Source: Halomonas litopenaei (GTDB lineage: Bacteria > Pseudomonadota > Gammaproteobacteria > Pseudomonadales > Halomonadaceae). Taken from it: a stretch of 64,000 bases of DNA. The notes beneath the pieces were generated by a model. That model worked only from the letters and a program-made list of their open reading frames with translations. It had not been told where the DNA came from and did not search any database. Below, in pieces: positions 61,275-64,000 of the stretch. Position numbers and translations under genes: made by a program. The stretch covers positions 62,001 through 126,000 of the forward strand of contig NZ_JAEKJT010000011.1 of assembly GCF_017303055.1 (NCBI RefSeq), in the 5' to 3' direction. Each line of letters starts with the position of its first letter. Within the stretch, counting starts at the first letter, position 1.

Positions 61275-62683
61275 GAGGCGATTCCCTGCACAGCCGACTG
61301 CTGACCTGGCTGCTGTTGCCCATGTTGCTGGTGGGTACCGTGGTGCTCTGGCGCGCCTGGCTCGATGCGCGCCAGACGGCAGATCGTGCCTTCGACAGAC
61401 TGCTGGATGCCGCGACCCTCGCCATCGCCGAGCAAGCCCAGTGGCAGGAAGACCGACTCTGGCTCGACCTACCACCAGCGGCTCTCGAGATGCTGGCCAC
61501 TCAACATGATGAGCGGGTGTTCTACCGTCTGGTGGACGCCCGCGGTGATCACGTCACCGGCAACGCTGACCTACCCGGCATCGATCTCAGCGGTCGTCGT
61601 GCCAGCGACATGGGCTACGCCAACATCAGCTGGAATGGTATGCCAATGCGTCTGGGCGTGCGGCGCTCGCGCCTGGAGGATTGGCGCCTGAGAGAACCCT
61701 ATGAAATCCGGGTCGCCCACACCCTGGAGGGTCGTGACGCACTCAGCCAGGAGCTCTTCCGCCAAAGTCTGGCCTACCTGCTGGCGGTGGCAGTGCTGTC
61801 CGTCGCCGCCCTGATCGTTGCCATACGCCTTGCCCTGGAACCGCTGACCAAGCTTCGACGCCAGATCAGAAGCCGAGACCCGCGCACGCTGGCCCCCCTG
61901 GAGCTTGCGTTGCCACGGGAGCTGGCCGAGTTGAGGGACACGGTCAACGAACTGCTGGCTCGCATGCGCCGCGTCAAGGCCAATCAGGAGCGGTTCATCG
62001 GCGATGCCTCCCACCAACTGCGCACCCCTCTTGCAGGCCTTTCCGCCCGCGCCGAGCTGGCCTTGCGTCAGACTGATCCGCAGGCCTGGCGGACTGCCTT
62101 GAGCGCCATGCATGCCACCAGCCAAGGCGCATCGCGACTCGCCATGCAGCTGCTGTCGCTGACCCGCCTGGACAACCCTGAGTACCAGCCCCAACTGACG
62201 CCCACAGGACTGGTGCAGGTAGCCCGCGAGGCCGTGATGACCCACTGGCAACGCTGCCAGCGCAGCGGCGTGGACCTGGGCCTTGATGCCCCTGAAGGGG
62301 AGGTCACGGTGCTCGCCCTGGACTGGCAGCTAGGCGAGGCGCTGGCCAACCTTATCGACAACGCCTGCCGCTATGGCGCTCGCCACGTCACGATCGTCGT
62401 TACCGATACACCCCCCACCCTGTCGGTAGTGGACGACGGCCCCGGCATCCCCAGCGAACGGCGGCTACTGGCGCTGCGCCCATTCCATCGCGGCCAGCAA
62501 TCCGGCGAAGGCTCAGGCCTTGGCCTGGCGATTGTGGACGGTATTGCCAGGACCCATGGTGCCAGGCTAACCCTGGCCGATGGCGGCACTGCACCTTCTC
62601 CCGGCCTTAGCGTGAGCATGGAATTCCAGGCCACGGTAACGCCCGACGACCCACCGGTGACGACAAGGCACTCGCTATCATGA
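61271..62683 (+). CDS. tctE: TctE-like sensor histidine kinase
   Basis: 470 aa. Membrane segments at about 9-28 and 166-188 bracket a ~135-residue periplasmic domain of the two-component-sensor-kinase N-terminal (TctE/QseC) type (LLDAATLAIAEQ, FYRLVDARGDHVTGNADLPG). HAMP-like LEPLTKLRRQIRSRDPRTL, H box F-I-G-D-A-S-H-Q-L-R-T-P with H248, N box L-I-D-N-A-C-R-Y, D-D-G-P-G-I and G-S-G-L-G-L-A-I-V. All catalytic boxes intact. ATGA overlaps on both sides. Confidence 0.92.
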   Translation: MRGDSLHSRLLTWLLLPMLLVGTVVLWRAWLDARQTADRAFDRLLDAATLAIAEQAQWQEDRLWLDLPPAALEMLATQHDERVFYRLVDARGDHVTGNADLPGIDLSGRRASDMGYANISWNGMPMRLGVRRSRLEDWRLREPYEIRVAHTLEGRDALSQELFRQSLAYLLAVAVLSVAALIVAIRLALEPLTKLRRQIRSRDPRTLAPLELALPRELAELRDTVNELLARMRRVKANQERFIGDASHQLRTPLAGLSARAELALRQTDPQAWRTALSAMHATSQGASRLAMQLLSLTRLDNPEYQPQLTPTGLVQVAREAVMTHWQRCQRSGVDLGLDAPEGEVTVLALDWQLGEALANLIDNACRYGARHVTIVVTDTPPTLSVVDDGPGIPSERRLLALRPFHRGQQSGEGSGLGLAIVDGIARTHGARLTLADGGTAPSPGLSVSMEFQATVTPDDPPVTTRHSLS

Positions 62684-63831
62684 CGCTGTCCCGCTACGCC
62701 TCATCCTCCTGGCGCCGTCTGGGCGCCGTGCTGCTGCTTGGCCTCGCGGGGGTCGTCAGTTCGGCGATGGCGCAGCAGGACGAGACTCCCCAGCAGCCCC
62801 TGCCCCCTCACGAGCAGGCGCATTTTGCAGCAAAGACGGATGAAGGCGTGCCCCTGATCATTCACGCGGCACTCGACATTCCGTACGCCATGCCGCTGCT
62901 CGAGGACTTCCACCAGCGTCACCCGCAGTACGACATTACCTACCGCAACTTCTCCACCCTGGACGTGCATCAGCGTTTTCTCGATGCGCCCGCAGAGGCC
63001 GACGTGGTGATTTCCTCCGCGATGCCGTGGCAATACCTGCTGGTCAACGCGGGTCACGCGCAAAGCATCGAAACCCCCACGACGCGACGCTGGCCCAGCG
63101 ACGCCAAATGGCGCCACGAACTCTTCGCCTTCACGTTCGAGCCCATCGTCATGGTTGTCAGTCGGGCCCTTGAAGAGCGCGTTGGCCCAATCAACAGCCA
63201 TGCCGACCTGCTCAGCCTGCTGGTGGAACAGTCCGACGCCCTGCAAGGGCGAGTCGTTACCTACAGCCCCGTCAGCGCGGGTGCCGGCTATACCTATGCC
63301 ATTGAGGAGTCACGCCTGTCACCCCGCTATTGGGATCTGGTAGCGGCACTTGGGCGTGCCGACACCCAGCTGGTGGACACCACCAGCAGCATGCTGGATG
63401 GCCTGGCCGACGGGCGCTTTGACATCGGCTACAACGTGCTCGGCAGCTACGCCAGAGAAAGCGTCGCCGCTAGCCCGTCGCTGCGCATGGTGATCCCCGA
63501 CGATTACGCGTTGGTGATCCGGCGACTGGCCTTTGTCCCTCGCCAGGCCCCCCACCCCTCAGCGGCACGGCGTTTCATCGATTACCTGTTGGGCAGCCAC
63601 GGACAACGCGTGATCGCTGAGGCCAACGAGCTGGGGGCGTTGCACCCGGAGCTCGATGGCCCAGGCACCGCCAATGCATTGCGCCGCGCACAGCCGGAAG
63701 GCCTGCGTCCTACGCCGCTCAGCCCCGGCCTGCTGGCCACGCTGGATGACCTCAAGCGTCGAGCCCTGCTAAGCCGCTGGCAGAGAGAATTCCACGACCA
63801 GATCGCCGGCAAGCCAGTCCACGGTCGCTAG
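62680..63831 (+). CDS. Periplasmic binding protein co-transcribed with tctDE (PgtC-like)
   Basis: 383 aa. Signal peptide (cleavage near AMAQQ), then a type-II periplasmic binding fold: PLIIHAALDIPYAMPLLEDFHQRHPQYDITYRNFSTLDVHQRF, EADVVISSAMPWQYLLVNAGHAQSI, FEPIVMVVSR. This is the iron/thiamine/phosphoglycerate-regulator branch (AfuA/PgtC). No permease is beside it, and its ATG overlaps the kinase stop, so it more likely presents ligand to the kinase sensor domain than feeds an ABC transporter. Confidence 0.8.
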   Translation: MTLSRYASSSWRRLGAVLLLGLAGVVSSAMAQQDETPQQPLPPHEQAHFAAKTDEGVPLIIHAALDIPYAMPLLEDFHQRHPQYDITYRNFSTLDVHQRFLDAPAEADVVISSAMPWQYLLVNAGHAQSIETPTTRRWPSDAKWRHELFAFTFEPIVMVVSRALEERVGPINSHADLLSLLVEQSDALQGRVVTYSPVSAGAGYTYAIEESRLSPRYWDLVAALGRADTQLVDTTSSMLDGLADGRFDIGYNVLGSYARESVAASPSLRMVIPDDYALVIRRLAFVPRQAPHPSAARRFIDYLLGSHGQRVIAEANELGALHPELDGPGTANALRRAQPEGLRPTPLSPGLLATLDDLKRRALLSRWQREFHDQIAGKPVHGR

Positions 63832-63855
63832 ACTGGCGTCACCAGCACAAACGCA

Positions 63856-63899
63856 AGAAGGCCCGCCCGTTGAACACATATCCAACAGGCGGGCCTTCT
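63856..63899 (+). terminator. Intrinsic terminator of the regulatory operon
   Basis: Stem AGAAGGCCCGCC / GGCGGGCCTTCT (12 bp, extendable by GTTG/CAAC) with a short AT-rich loop, 25 bp after the binding-protein stop. The remaining 100 bp to the window end show no gene. Confidence 0.85.
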
Positions 63900-64000
63900 C
63901 ATTTGACGACTTAGCGACTTCAACGACGTGCCGGCGCTTGTGACCCCTGGGAGATGCTGTGGCGTTGCTGGCCAAAGCGCCCTGTTACCACTCAGGGAAG

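Overview
The window is one contiguous, GC-rich (roughly 60-65% by eye) stretch of a proteobacterial chromosome. A phasin gene, the hda-perM / purMN pair, urease with a urea ABC transporter, a TctCBA carboxylate transporter and many ATGA or TGATG gene overlaps fit a Halomonas-like gammaproteobacterium (inference from content; no rRNA is present to confirm it). I saw no rRNA, tRNA, CRISPR array or intact insertion sequence.

Layout. 1-16,100 is housekeeping: the 3' end of glpD, an EEP-family membrane protein, fumC, a phasin whose 3' end and terminator are tandemly triplicated, a lipoprotein, perM-hda divergent from purM-purN, dcd, apbC, a coiled-coil protein with an acidic repeat tail, arfB, a YihY/BrkB membrane protein, a LapA-like protein and a phospholipase-D-like protein. 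16,229-22,585 is the urease operon ureDABCEFG-hupE (minus strand). 23,023-30,765 is one tightly coupled plus-strand operon for an RND efflux pump (outer-membrane lipoprotein, adaptor, permease) with its own response regulator and sensor kinase. 30,831-36,730 is the urea ABC transporter urtABCDE (minus strand). Upstream of both ureD and urtA I can read a good sigma-54 -24/-12 element and a perfect NtrC-type GCACC-N5-GGTGC dyad, so urea uptake and urea hydrolysis look like one nitrogen-starvation regulon.

37,004-51,104 is the accessory highlight: a single 13.2-kb three-module NRPS gene (C-A-T-E*-C-A-T-E-C-A-T-TE) followed by an Sfp/EntD-type phosphopantetheinyl transferase. The first E domain is degenerate (catalytic HH is HP), the second is intact. 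There is no transporter, tailoring enzyme or siderophore receptor beside it, and its leader is AT-rich. I do not recognise the product.

51,737-56,672 carries a tartrate/isopropylmalate-type dehydrogenase, a PaiB-like protein, two GNAT acetyltransferases and a MocR-type regulator. 56,790-63,831 is a tripartite tricarboxylate transporter (tctCBA, minus) divergent from a four-gene regulatory operon: a short IclR-type regulator, a TctD-like response regulator, a TctE-like kinase and a periplasmic binding protein.

Two copies of a MITE-like element (145 bp, and a 52-bp derivative lacking exactly 93 bp between CGAGCG repeats) each end precisely in the TAG stop codon of a neighbouring gene (ureC and the paiB-like gene).
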